Part shown: positions 1-7,092 of the stretch, piece by piece
How positions within the stretch are numbered: the first letter of the stretch is position 1
Layout: every line of letters starts with the position of its first letter
DNA from: Thermoleophilia bacterium
GTDB lineage: Bacteria; Actinomycetota; Thermoleophilia; Gaiellales; Gaiellaceae
Length of the DNA stretch: 12,801 bases
Reading direction: 5' to 3'
Assembly (NCBI GenBank): GCA_029858755.1
Contig: JAOUEK010000017.1
Location: 1-12,801 of the forward strand
Translations under genes and position numbers: made by a program
The notes under the pieces: generated by a model
The model's database searches: none
What the model was told of the DNA's origin: nothing
Seen by the model: the letters and a program-made list of their open reading frames with translations, nothing else

Positions 1-2
1 TC

Positions 3-1118
3 GTCACCGCGCACGCGCGGCCGGTGTTGGTCGTCCTGCTGCTCGGCGGGCTGGTGCTGGCGTCGACGTCGGCGCTCGTGCGCCTGGGCGCGGCCGACCA
101 GGGCACGCAGCCGGTCGAGCAGACGAGCCGGCGGGCGTACGACCTGCTGGCCGAGGGCTTCGGCCCCGGCTTCAACGGGCCGATCCCGATCGTCGTCGAC
201 GTGAACGGCGACCCCCAGGCGCCGCAGAAGATCTACGACGGCGTCACGAAGCTCAGCGGAGTGGCCTCCGTCGCGGAGCCGCAGTTCAACGACGCCGAGA
301 GCGTGGCGATCGTCTCCGTCACGCCGTCCTCCGCCCCACAGGACGAGGCGACCGATCGCCTCGTCGACCGGCTCCGCAGCGACGTCGTGCCCGACGCGAC
401 TGCAGGAGGAGACGCCGTGGCCTACGTCTCGGGGCTCACGGCTGCCTTCAAGGACATCGGCGACCGCATCGTCAACCGGCTGCCGCTGTTCCTGCTCTAC
501 ATCGTCGGCGTCACGTTCGTCGTGCTGGCGATGGCGTTCCGCTCGATCGTCGTCTCGCTGACCGCCGCCGTGACGACGATCCTCTCCGCCTTCGTCGCCT
601 TCGGCGTCCTGACGCTGGTCGTGCAGGAGGGCCACCTGCTCGGGCTCACGGGCCTCGACCGCACGGGGCCGATCGAGACGTTCGTGCCGCCGATCGCGTT
701 CGCGATCCTGTTCGGGCTCTCCATGGACTACATGGTCTTCCTGATGAGCCGCATCCGGGAGGAGCACGTGCACGGCCTCGACACGCGCGACGCCGTCGAG
801 CACGGGATCGCCGCGATCGGCCGGGTGGTCGTCGCTGCGGCGCTGATCATGGGCACCGTGTTCGCGGCGTTCATCCTCTCCGCCGACCGCGTTCCCAAGG
901 AGTTCGGCCTGCTGCTGGCGGTGGCGATCCTCACGGACGCGCTCGTCGTGCGCATGACGCTCGTGCCCGCGTTCTTCACCGTGCTCCGCGAGCGGACGTG
1001 GTACATCCCGGGCTGGCTCGACCGGGCGCTGCCACAGGTGACGATCGAGCCGCCCCACGACGGCGACGCGCTGCCCGCGCCCGGCGAACGGCCCGAGCCA
1101 GGGCCAAGCGTGCCCTGA
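3..1118 (+). CDS. MMPL/RND family transporter, C-terminal half (5' end outside window)
   Basis: The frame is open to the left edge, so only the C-terminal half of a protein usually 700-1000 aa long is present; the internal GTG at 24 should not be taken as the start. The visible part begins with a membrane segment, followed by a periplasmic/extracellular porter-like domain (including RRAYDLLAEGFGPG, a familiar MMPL segment) and then a bundle of membrane helices from about nt 470. The proton-relay helix GLSMDYMVFLMSRIREE (around nt 714-764) carries the Asp-Tyr pair expected in TM10 of this family. The tail is Pro/Glu-rich and cytoplasmic. Such pumps use the proton gradient to export lipids or hydrophobic compounds across the inner membrane; the substrate cannot be read from this sequence. 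The gene converges on the site-2 protease gene, with a shared hairpin at the stop codons. Family assignment is secure. Confidence 0.93.
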   Translation, partial: VTAHARPVLVVLLLGGLVLASTSALVRLGAADQGTQPVEQTSRRAYDLLAEGFGPGFNGPIPIVVDVNGDPQAPQKIYDGVTKLSGVASVAEPQFNDAESVAIVSVTPSSAPQDEATDRLVDRLRSDVVPDATAGGDAVAYVSGLTAAFKDIGDRIVNRLPLFLLYIVGVTFVVLAMAFRSIVVSLTAAVTTILSAFVAFGVLTLVVQEGHLLGLTGLDRTGPIETFVPPIAFAILFGLSMDYMVFLMSRIREEHVHGLDTRDAVEHGIAAIGRVVVAAALIMGTVFAAFILSADRVPKEFGLLLAVAILTDALVVRMTLVPAFFTVLRERTWYIPGWLDRALPQVTIEPPHDGDALPAPGERPEPGPSVP

Positions 1119-1140
1119 CGGGCGGCCGGCGCCTCAGGGC
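1112..1140. terminator. Bidirectional hairpin between MMPL and site-2 protease genes
   Basis: Arms GCCCTGA (1112-1118) and TCAGGGC (1134-1140) are perfectly complementary, and an inner stem GGCG (1121-1124)/CGCC (1130-1133) closes a 5-nt loop. Only a two-base CG bulge interrupts an 11-bp stem. The left arm ends with the TGA stop of the plus-strand gene and the right arm begins with the stop of the minus-strand gene, so one hairpin ends both. There is no U-tract, as is common for high-GC hairpin terminators. Confidence 0.7.
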
Positions 1141-2294
1141 GTCGCCGTCGGTCCGGCCGCGTCGCCGCCGCGCCGCCGCTGCAGCCGGTCGGGAGCCGCG
1201 ATCTCGAGGGCCCGGGCGAGGTCGGTGATCGAGAGCAGCCCCACCAGCCGCCCCCCGTCGAGGACGAGCGCGCGGTGCACGACGTTCTCGCTCAGGGCGG
1301 CGAGGGCGTCGATCGCCCGGTCGTCCTCGGCGAGGACGGTGAGCTCGTCCAGGCCGATCACGCACTCGCGCACGCGGCGCGTGTCCCATTCGCCCCGCGG
1401 CACCTGCACGATGCGGCGGAAGGCGACGAGCCCGAGTACCCGGCCGCCGTCGAGCACCGGGTAGGTGGTGAAGCGCTCGCTCCAGGCGACGCGGTCGACG
1501 AGCTCGCCGATCGTCGCCTCCGCCGGGGCGGTCACCGGGTCTCGCACCATGAGGTCGCGGACACGGAGGTCGCCGAGCGCCTGCCGGGCGATCACGTACC
1601 GCGCCTCCGCGCTCGCCGCCTGCAGCAGGAACCAGCCGATGAAGGCCAGCCAGGCGCCGGAGAAGGTGCCCTGGAAGATGAAGAGCAGCAGCCCGCCGAC
1701 GATCATCGCGTAGCCGAGGGCACGCCCGATGCCAGCCGACAGGCGCGTCGCCGCCGCGAAGTCGCCCTTCACGTGCCAGAGGGTCGCGCGCAGCAGGCGC
1801 CCCCCGTCGAGCGGGAGCGCCGGGAGCAGGTTGAAGACGAGGAGGAGGAGGTTGATCCACCCGAGCCAGAAGACGACGCCGTCGACGCTCGCGGGCAGGT
1901 CGGCGACGAGCGCGACGAGCACGCAGGCGACGCCGATCGCGAGCGAGACGAGCGGCCCCGCGATCGCGATGCGGAACTCCGCGCCGGCGCTCGGGAACAT
2001 GCCCTTGAACTTGGCGACCCCGCCGAACAGCCAGAGGGTGATGCCCTCGATCTCCATCCCCTCCCGCCGCGCCCGGAGCGCATGGCCGAGCTCGTGAGCG
2101 AGCAGCGAGACGAAGAACACGGTCGCGGCGACGACACCCATGGCCACGTACGCCGCGTCGGAGAGGCCCGGGTTCTCGCTCGGGAAGACGCCGACGGTGA
2201 GCGTCCAGGCGATCAGCGCGAAGACCACCAGCCAGCTCCAGTTGACGCCGATCTCGACACCGGCGATCCGCCCGAGGCGAAGCGAGCTGTGCAC
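1134..2294 (-). CDS. Site-2 protease family (M50) membrane metalloprotease with two CBS domains
   Basis: Intramembrane zinc protease of the SpoIVFB/S2P type, predicted to cleave membrane-anchored regulators or clear membrane proteins. Numbered from the chosen start, the zinc motif is HELGH (His67, Glu68, His71) and the third ligand lies in NLLPALPLDGGR (Asp163, with Asn155). Several hydrophobic helices surround these, and a pair of CBS domains (about residues 244-369, beginning LRVRDLMVRDPVTAP) forms the cytoplasmic C-terminus; such domains often sense adenine nucleotides. I chose the GTG at 2294 because the family's N-terminus normally begins just before SLRLGRIAGVEIGVNWSW. An upstream start at 2372 would overlap yihY by 68 nt and add an unconserved stretch. 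A TAGCGT box lies 7 nt before the GTG, suggesting a leaderless transcript. The substrate is unknown. The preceding gene on this strand is yihY, 10 nt away. Confidence 0.93.
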   Translation of the reverse strand: MHSSLRLGRIAGVEIGVNWSWLVVFALIAWTLTVGVFPSENPGLSDAAYVAMGVVAATVFFVSLLAHELGHALRARREGMEIEGITLWLFGGVAKFKGMFPSAGAEFRIAIAGPLVSLAIGVACVLVALVADLPASVDGVVFWLGWINLLLLVFNLLPALPLDGGRLLRATLWHVKGDFAAATRLSAGIGRALGYAMIVGGLLLFIFQGTFSGAWLAFIGWFLLQAASAEARYVIARQALGDLRVRDLMVRDPVTAPAEATIGELVDRVAWSERFTTYPVLDGGRVLGLVAFRRIVQVPRGEWDTRRVRECVIGLDELTVLAEDDRAIDALAALSENVVHRALVLDGGRLVGLLSITDLARALEIAAPDRLQRRRGGDAAGPTATP

Positions 2295-2301
2295 GAGACC
2301 T

Positions 2302-2307
2302 ACGCTA
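2302..2307 (-). promoter_or_regulatory. Candidate -10 box of a leaderless promoter for the site-2 protease gene
   Basis: TAGCGT reads on the minus strand 7 nt before the GTG start at 2294, the distance expected if transcription begins at the start codon itself. No Shine-Dalgarno sequence precedes this GTG. The first three bases are also the TAG stop codon of yihY. No convincing -35 was found. Confidence 0.45.
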
Positions 2308-3360
2308 GCCTGCCCGAGGGTCGCCGGACTGCGGCTCATCACCGTCGTCGGGCCCGCCCTCGTGAGGCCCACCTCGGTCTTCGTCCCGCTCCTCGGGCGG
2401 AACCGCGACGAGGCCCCGGAGGACCGCGATCACCTTCTGCCCGATCGATGCCCCGGGCTCCCCGGAGTCCCCGTGGTCGCCCTCCCCACGCTCGAGCTCG
2501 TCGACCACGACGGGCAGGCCGGCCGCGGCGTGGGCGCCGAGCAGGAAGAGGCTCGACGACATGTAGACGAACACCAAGAAGGCGATCACCGCGCCGAGCG
2601 ACCCGTAGACGGCGTTGTAGTTGCCGAACGAGGAGAGGTAGACGCCGAACAGCATCTGCAGGATGGTGAAGGCGACGCCGACGGCGGCGGCGCTGGGCAG
2701 GATCACCCGATACGCGGGCCGCTCTGGGGTCGCCGGCACCACCCGGTAGAGGAACGCGACGGCGAGGAACGCGAGCACGGCCGGGACCAGGAAGCCGATC
2801 AGCCAGGTGAGCGCACCCGGCGGGATCCCGGCGCGCTCGAGCGCAGACGACGCATACGCCGTGACCATCCTCGAGCCCACGGCAAGCGCGGTCGAGAGCA
2901 GCAGGAAGACGCCCACGGCGAGCACGAGCAGGACGTCGACCAGCTTCCCGCGGACGAACGGCCGCGCGTGCACGACGCCCCAGGCCCGGTTGAGGGCGCC
3001 GCGGATGGCGGCCATCATCCCGCTCGCCGACCAGACGAGGCCGACGACGGCGACGAGACCGAGCGTGCTCTTGCCTCCCGTGACCCCTTCCAGCAGCTCC
3101 CGGACGCTCTGCTTGCCATCCTCGGTCAGTGGCACGTTGTCGATCACGAAGTCGATCACGTCCGCCTGGACGCCGGTCGTCCGCACCACGACCCCGAACA
3201 GGGCGGTGAGGACGATCACGAGCGGGAACACGGAGAACAGCACTCGATACGCGATGGCACCGGCAACCACGGGGCCGCCGTCGGCGTAGCCGCCCACGAC
3301 ACGTCCGACGAGACGGCCCGCGAGGGTGCCGATGCTGTAACTGCGCTCGTTCTCGCTCAC
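2305..3360 (-). CDS. YihY/BrkB family inner-membrane protein
   Basis: A 351-aa polytopic membrane protein of the YihY/virulence factor BrkB family, once misnamed ribonuclease BN; the molecular role is unsettled, with transport suggested. The N-terminal part GGPVVAGAIAYRVLFSVFPLVIVL is the conserved first helix (split here as GGPVVAGAIAYR and VLFSVFPLVIVL). About six hydrophobic segments follow, and the family signature GNYNAVYGSLGAVIAF lies before the last helix. The C-terminal roughly 60 residues are hydrophilic and strongly acidic (rich in Asp, Glu, Gly), a cytoplasmic tail longer than that of many homologues. The GTG start at 3360 has no ribosome-binding site but follows a CATGCT box by 6 nt. 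It lies 60 nt downstream of the peroxiredoxin stop, behind a hairpin, and 10 nt upstream of the protease start, so a yihY-protease pair is possible. Confidence 0.9.
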   Translation of the reverse strand: MSENERSYSIGTLAGRLVGRVVGGYADGGPVVAGAIAYRVLFSVFPLVIVLTALFGVVVRTTGVQADVIDFVIDNVPLTEDGKQSVRELLEGVTGGKSTLGLVAVVGLVWSASGMMAAIRGALNRAWGVVHARPFVRGKLVDVLLVLAVGVFLLLSTALAVGSRMVTAYASSALERAGIPPGALTWLIGFLVPAVLAFLAVAFLYRVVPATPERPAYRVILPSAAAVGVAFTILQMLFGVYLSSFGNYNAVYGSLGAVIAFLVFVYMSSSLFLLGAHAAAGLPVVVDELERGEGDHGDSGEPGASIGQKVIAVLRGLVAVPPEERDEDRGGPHEGGPDDGDEPQSGDPRAG

Positions 3361-3366
3361 ACCACG

Positions 3367-3372
3367 AGCATG
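3367..3372 (-). promoter_or_regulatory. Weak candidate -10 box for yihY
   Basis: CATGCT on the minus strand lies 6 nt before the GTG start at 3360, the same spacing as the better TANNNT boxes of other genes in this window. The first base departs from the consensus T, so this is tentative. Confidence 0.25.
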
Positions 3373-3377
3373 CCAGG

Positions 3378-3394
3378 CCGCCGCCCGGCGGCGG
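3378..3394 (-). terminator. GC-rich hairpin after the peroxiredoxin gene
   Basis: CCGCCG (3378-3383) pairs with CGGCGG (3389-3394) around a 5-nt loop, within a longer 8-bp inverted repeat. It lies 27 nt beyond the peroxiredoxin stop and just before the yihY start region, where it would separate the two transcripts. No U-tract. Confidence 0.5.
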
Positions 3395-3420
3395 ATCGGG
3401 CGCTCTCTTCCGCGCGCGCT

Positions 3421-4080
3421 CTAGCTGGGCTGCGGCACGATGCGGATGTAGGGCTTCGGCTCGCGCCAGCCGTCGGGCCAGATCTCGCGGGCCTCGTCGT
3501 TGGAGACCGAGCCGGCGATGATCACGTCGTCGCCCTGCTGCCAGTTCGCGGGCGTCGACACCTTGTGCTTCGCCGTCAGCTGCAGCGAGTCGATCACGCG
3601 CAGCACCTCGTCGAAGTTGCGCCCCGTCGTCATCGGGTAGACGAGGACGAGCTTGACCTTCTTGTCGGGGCCGATCACGAAGACGTTGCGCACCGTCTGG
3701 TTGTCGACCGCCGTCCGGTCGCCGGGATCGCCGGAGACGTCGGCGCCGAGCATCCCGTACAGCTTGGAGACGGTGAAGTCCGCGTCGCCGATGATCGGGT
3801 AGTTGGGCGCGTGCCCCTGCGTCTCCTCGATGTCGCGCGCCCACCCCTCGTGGTCGCCCGTCGAGTCGACCGAGAGGCCGATCACCTTCACGCCGCGGCG
3901 GTCGAACTCGGGCTTGATCTTGGCCATGTGGCCGAGCTCGGTCGTGCACACGGGCGTGAAGTCCTTGGGGTGCGAGAAGAGCACGGCCCACGAGTCGCCG
4001 ATCCACTCGTGGAAGTCGATCGGCCCCTCTGTCGTCTCGGCCTGGAAGTTCGGTGCCATGTCGCCGATGTGCAATGCCAT
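3421..4080 (-). CDS. 1-Cys peroxiredoxin (Prx6 subfamily)
   Basis: Cytoplasmic thiol peroxidase that reduces hydrogen peroxide, organic hydroperoxides and possibly phospholipid hydroperoxides. The active-site motif PKDFTPVC gives Thr42 and peroxidatic Cys45; His37 precedes it and Arg131 (TVRNVFVIG) is the likely catalytic arginine. Cys45 is the only cysteine in the 219 residues, so there is no resolving cysteine, and the length and C-terminal extension (STPANWQQGDDVII and after) fit the Prx6/1-Cys group rather than AhpC. The ATG at 4080 is preceded by AGGAGG with a 5-nt spacer, a strong ribosome-binding site. The gene is divergent from the secreted-protein operon and is followed by a hairpin. 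An external thiol or protein reductant is needed; none is encoded nearby. Confidence 0.96.
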   Translation of the reverse strand: MALHIGDMAPNFQAETTEGPIDFHEWIGDSWAVLFSHPKDFTPVCTTELGHMAKIKPEFDRRGVKVIGLSVDSTGDHEGWARDIEETQGHAPNYPIIGDADFTVSKLYGMLGADVSGDPGDRTAVDNQTVRNVFVIGPDKKVKLVLVYPMTTGRNFDEVLRVIDSLQLTAKHKVSTPANWQQGDDVIIAGSVSNDEAREIWPDGWREPKPYIRIVPQPS

Positions 4081-4119
4081 CGCAGCCTCCTCTCGCGGTC
4101 GGTGCCAGCGTCGTCCGAC

Positions 4120-4125
4120 ACCTTA
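4120..4125 (-). promoter_or_regulatory. Candidate -10 box for the peroxiredoxin gene
   Basis: TAAGGT reads on the minus strand about 40 nt before the ATG. It lies next to a short AT-rich patch (about 4123-4140) that stands out in this GC-rich DNA. No recognisable -35 was seen, and I could not assign an operator. Confidence 0.35.
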
Positions 4126-4201
4126 CTTCATTTTCGATAGCTTCGGCTTCGCTCCATGCCAGGCCTCGCCGGTCGATCCCAGCCGCGCCCGCCGGCGCCG
4201 C

Positions 4202-4258
4202 GGAACGCTGCGCCGACCGCGCACGTCTCCGGCGCTCTCGCAGGCCGGGGGGTAATAT
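4202..4258 (+). promoter_or_regulatory. Candidate promoter elements upstream of the secreted-protein operon
   Basis: Two alternatives are visible. GGAAC (4202-4206) and CGTC (4224-4227), 17 nt apart, resemble an ECF-sigma promoter, though the spacing is about one base longer than usual. TAATAT (4253-4258) is a good -10 for a housekeeping sigma factor but has no clear -35. Either would leave a long leader (about 160-190 nt) before the first gene at 4427. Confidence 0.3.
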
Positions 4259-4330
4259 CCCGAAGGGGCGATCGGCGGAACACCGGATGCCTGCTGGTCC
4301 CGCGGTGACGAGGATCACCCGCATGGAGAA

Positions 4331-4365
4331 CGGATGCGAGCGAGTCCACCGCTCGACGAGATCCG
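4331..4365 (+). promoter_or_regulatory. Hairpin in the 5' leader of the secreted-protein operon
   Basis: CGAGCG (4337-4342) pairs with CGCTCG (4350-4355) around a 7-nt loop, and an outer stem CGGAT (4331-4335)/ATCCG (4361-4365) extends it across an internal loop. A smaller dyad GGTGA/TCACC lies just upstream (about 4304-4319). The structure ends about 60 nt before the operon's first start codon. It matches no riboswitch class I know; it may be a leader or stability element. Confidence 0.4.
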
Positions 4366-4426
4366 ATGTGTCAATGGCGTCGTCACCGTCTCACCGGTGT
4401 CGACCCGAGGAGCAAAGGAGCAACCG

Positions 4427-4906
4427 ATGAGACGACCGATACTGATCGTCGCCGTCGCGGTGGTGGCGATCGCCGCCGCGGCCGTGGTCTGGGCCCAGAC
4501 GCCCGGGGAGACGCCCTTCCCGTCGCCGAAGGTCGAGCAGCTGTTCGTCTCGGCACAGACGGTGACGGCGGCCGGGCACAGCCTGGGCGCAGGAGCGCTC
4601 AACAACCGCTTCGCCCGCGGAGAGACCGTGGTCTTCCAGGTCTTCGGCGGTCAGAACGAGACCGGCCAGACGATCACCGACAAGGACGTCAAGTACGCCT
4701 ATGTCGCAGTCCCCGGGCAGCCCAACCTGAAGCTCCGCTACTCGGCCGCGAGCACGGCCTTCCCGTGGACGGCCTCGTGGACGATCCCCGCGACCTACCC
4801 GACCGGGCTCGTCCCGTTCAAGGTGCGGTTCCGGACGCTCACGAAGCAGTACGGCAACTTCGTCCAGATCCCCGTCACCAGCGCCCAGTTGACCGTGACG
4901 GGCTGA
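4427..4906 (+). CDS. Small secreted Ig-like protein A (unknown function)
   Basis: I do not recognise a named family. The ATG at 4427 follows AAAGGAG with a 6-nt spacer; the frame is open back to 4334, but that stretch is leader. The 159-aa product starts with MRRP and a long hydrophobic run (residues 5-22), a signal peptide with likely cleavage near VWA-Q (residue 23), so it is exported. The mature part has beta-rich character and the segment WTASWTIPATYPTGLVPFKV, typical of the last strands of bacterial Ig-like domains. It has no cysteine. It is a paralogue of the next gene: both have N-N-x(0-1)-F-x-R-G-E-x-V-V-F-x-x-(F/W)-G, V-P-G-x(3)-L-K-L and W-T-A-x-W-x-I-P-A-x-Y-P-x-G in order. It is the first of three co-directional genes for secreted proteins. 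A structural, binding or envelope role is inference. Confidence 0.85.
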   Translation: MRRPILIVAVAVVAIAAAAVVWAQTPGETPFPSPKVEQLFVSAQTVTAAGHSLGAGALNNRFARGETVVFQVFGGQNETGQTITDKDVKYAYVAVPGQPNLKLRYSAASTAFPWTASWTIPATYPTGLVPFKVRFRTLTKQYGNFVQIPVTSAQLTVTG

Positions 4907-4949
4907 GGGAGAGGCAGAGACCATGAACGCTGACAACCGGAGGTCCCCG

Positions 4950-5480
4950 ATGAGATGGCTCGTCCTGACAGTCGGGCTCGTGATCGCGATCGGCGCCGCG
5001 GCGTCGTCCGCGCTCGCCGCCCAGGACCAGACACCGGCGAAGCAGGACGTGTTCCTCTACGTGGACACCGTCAACGGCAGCCGCCCGGTCGGGGTCGCAC
5101 CGCGGCCGTTAAGCTGCACGCAGACGAACAACTTCAAGCGCGGTGAGCAGGTCGTGTTCCGCGCCTGGGGCAGCGAGGCGGCGACCGGCGACATCCTCTC
5201 CACCGAGAACGTGAAGAGCGGGGTCGTCCAGGTGCCCGGCGTCGCGGAGCCCCTGAAGCTCAACTGGGGTGCGCACGGGGCTACCTCGAACCGCGTCTGG
5301 TTCTGGACGGCGGCCTGGGTGATCCCGGCCGACTATCCGCTCGGAACCGCGAACGTCAAGGTGGTGATCGAGACCGAGGCGGGCAAGTTCGCACGCTACG
5401 ACTACTCGCTGACCGTGACCCCGAGCTCTGCGCTCAAGAAGGGCCTGAAGGCGAAGAGGGCCACGGCCCGCAAGAAGTGA
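4950..5480 (+). CDS. Small secreted Ig-like protein B, paralogue of protein A
   Basis: Function unknown. I chose the ATG at 4950 because GGAGG lies 6 nt before it and it puts MRW directly ahead of the hydrophobic core; an in-frame ATG at 4923 would add nine residues and also follows a purine-rich stretch. The 176-aa product has a signal peptide cleaved near ALA (residue 23). The mature region aligns along its length with protein A, sharing NNFKRGEQVVF, VPGVAEPLKL and WTAAWVIPADYPLG, and is again Ig-like. Differences are a single cysteine (Cys56, just before the shared NN motif) and a strongly basic C-terminal tail (KKGLKAKRATARKK) that could contact acidic wall polymers or nucleic acid. The gap to the upstream stop is 43 nt and to the next gene 36 nt, consistent with one operon. 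Confidence 0.85.
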   Translation: MRWLVLTVGLVIAIGAAASSALAAQDQTPAKQDVFLYVDTVNGSRPVGVAPRPLSCTQTNNFKRGEQVVFRAWGSEAATGDILSTENVKSGVVQVPGVAEPLKLNWGAHGATSNRVWFWTAAWVIPADYPLGTANVKVVIETEAGKFARYDYSLTVTPSSALKKGLKAKRATARKK

Positions 5481-5516
5481 TCGCAACGTGACCCCGGCTG
5501 ACGAAAGGAACTCTCG

Positions 5517-7088
5517 ATGATCCGCTCATTCCCGAGGACGAGGCCCTGGAGGCTTGTCCTTGCCGGTGCGGCGGCGGTCGCGACCGTGCTGCTCGTGCAG
5601 TCCACCGCCCTCGCCGACCCGACCCCCGTGCCGACACCCGTCGTCCCGGGGGCGCCGGGCCTCCCCGGCCCCGTCACCGACCTCGGCAAGCCGGGCGACT
5701 CGATGACGACGCTGAAGGCGACGCCGGACGTCGCCCCGGCCGGCAAGAAGATGACGCTCACGGGTACCGGGCTCCCGGCGAACAAGGACGTCACGATCGT
5801 CTGGATGACGGCGAGCGTCCGCTGGGTGCTCGATCCCAAGCCCGACAGCCTCGACTACGTCGGCCGCAAGGTCGACAAGTTCGGGGTCAAGCTGGCGACG
5901 GCGCGGACGGATGCGAACGGCGCGCTCAAGGCCGACCTGAAGGTCCCGGTCGACTTCGGCGGGTTGCACGACATCTACGCCGTCGTGGACGGAATCCAGG
6001 TCGCCAAGGGCGGCTTCCTCGTCGAGCGGGTGGTCACGATCAGCCCGAAGCGTGGCCCGGTCGGCACGCCGATCACGGTCACGGTGCAGGGCATGGGCTC
6101 GCCGACCTACGAGAGCGTCGGCGGCGTGCTCTGGGACAACCGCTTCACGGGTTCGGTCTCGGCCAACACCACGCGCGGCCTCGCGACCTTCAAGATCCGC
6201 GCAGCCGGGCCGCCCGGCACGCACTGGATCGAGCTCGGCGGGTCGAGCCACACCGTCCCGTACCTGAACATGGTGCAGTCGCCCGTGCCGTGGACGGACG
6301 GGCACCGGCTCAAGTTCACCGTGACGAAGGATGCCGGCGCACCGCCGAACCGGCTCGAGTGGCCGAAGCAGATCAAGCCCACGATCGACGCGAAGACGAC
6401 GCTCCTCGAGGCGAACCTCGACCCGAAGAGCACCGCGACCGTGAAGCTCGACTCCACGAGCGGCCCGATCCTCTCGAAGGTCAGCCTCACCGCCGCAGGG
6501 CTCGTGCCGAGCGCGCCGGTCGACCTCGTCTGGTCGACGGTCGTCGGCAACCGCGTCAACTGCACCGGGACGTGCTGGAACTTCGTCTCGGTTCCGCTGG
6601 GCCGTGGCACGGCCGGCGCCGACGGGTCGCTCACCAGCGCGGTGACGATCCCCGACGGGCTGGGCGGCTGGCACGTGATCCAGGTCGTGCAGGCGGGCCA
6701 GGTGAAGGCGCAGGTGCCGTACTTCGTGAAGCGGACCTTCGTCAAGGCACCCAAAGTGGTGAAGGCGGGTCAGCCGTTCATCGTCGAGCTCAAGGGCGTC
6801 GGCTGGACCCAGATCGACAACACGGTGGCCGTCACGTACGACAACGCGTACATCGGCTACGCGTGCGGGTTCAACTCGAACGGGTACGTCCGCATCCAGC
6901 TCTTCGCGACCGGGGAGCCGGGAACGCACCTGATCGACCTCTATCCGCTGCTCTACACGCAGCAGCCGGCGTACCCCTACTCGCAGCTCGGCATGGTGCC
7001 GCTGCTCGGGTGGGCGACCGATGCGCCGGGCCTGTCGGCAGGCTACGAGCTGCCGGCGTTCCGCCTGGCGATCAAGGTCGTCAAGTAG
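5517..7088 (+). CDS. Large secreted protein with two tandem Ig/TIG-like modules (unknown function)
   Basis: A 523-aa exported protein. The ATG at 5517 follows GAAAGGAA with a 6-nt spacer. Signal peptide residues 1-33 end in ALA before a Pro-rich linker (PTPVPTPVVPGAPGLPGP). The rest is a tandem duplication: residues about 76-240 match 318-475, with LTGTGLPANKDVTIVW against LTAAGLVPSAPVDLVW, DFGGLHDI against GLGGWHVI, FLVERVVT against YFVKRTFV, and PPGTHWIEL against EPGTHLIDL. Each module looks like two beta-sandwich (Ig/IPT-TIG-like) domains. Only the second module has cysteines: Cys349 and Cys353 (NCTGTC) and Cys450. No membrane anchor, sortase motif or enzyme motif is visible, so it is probably free or wall-associated. 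It is the last gene of the secreted operon and its stop lies 4 nt from the convergent MMPL stop. Function is not known to me. Confidence 0.88.
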   Translation: MIRSFPRTRPWRLVLAGAAAVATVLLVQSTALADPTPVPTPVVPGAPGLPGPVTDLGKPGDSMTTLKATPDVAPAGKKMTLTGTGLPANKDVTIVWMTASVRWVLDPKPDSLDYVGRKVDKFGVKLATARTDANGALKADLKVPVDFGGLHDIYAVVDGIQVAKGGFLVERVVTISPKRGPVGTPITVTVQGMGSPTYESVGGVLWDNRFTGSVSANTTRGLATFKIRAAGPPGTHWIELGGSSHTVPYLNMVQSPVPWTDGHRLKFTVTKDAGAPPNRLEWPKQIKPTIDAKTTLLEANLDPKSTATVKLDSTSGPILSKVSLTAAGLVPSAPVDLVWSTVVGNRVNCTGTCWNFVSVPLGRGTAGADGSLTSAVTIPDGLGGWHVIQVVQAGQVKAQVPYFVKRTFVKAPKVVKAGQPFIVELKGVGWTQIDNTVAVTYDNAYIGYACGFNSNGYVRIQLFATGEPGTHLIDLYPLLYTQQPAYPYSQLGMVPLLGWATDAPGLSAGYELPAFRLAIKVVK

Positions 7089-7092
7089 GTCG

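Noticed and set aside
2295..2372. N-terminal extension of the site-2 protease to a start at 2372
   Set aside because: It would overlap yihY by 68 nt and adds residues unlike the family; the GTG at 2294 sits right before the conserved N-terminus.
1275..4140. Plus-strand long open frames over the protease, yihY and peroxiredoxin genes
   Set aside because: These are antisense shadows with His/Arg/Glu-rich composition and no recognisable motif; the minus-strand genes have clear catalytic and membrane signatures.
4331..4365. Known riboswitch in the operon leader
   Set aside because: I checked by eye for TPP, cobalamin, SAM, glycine and cyclic-di-GMP core motifs and found none; only a plain hairpin is supported.
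4334..4426. Upstream in-frame start for the first secreted gene
   Set aside because: The stretch includes the leader hairpin and would bury the signal peptide; AAAGGAG sits correctly before the ATG at 4427.
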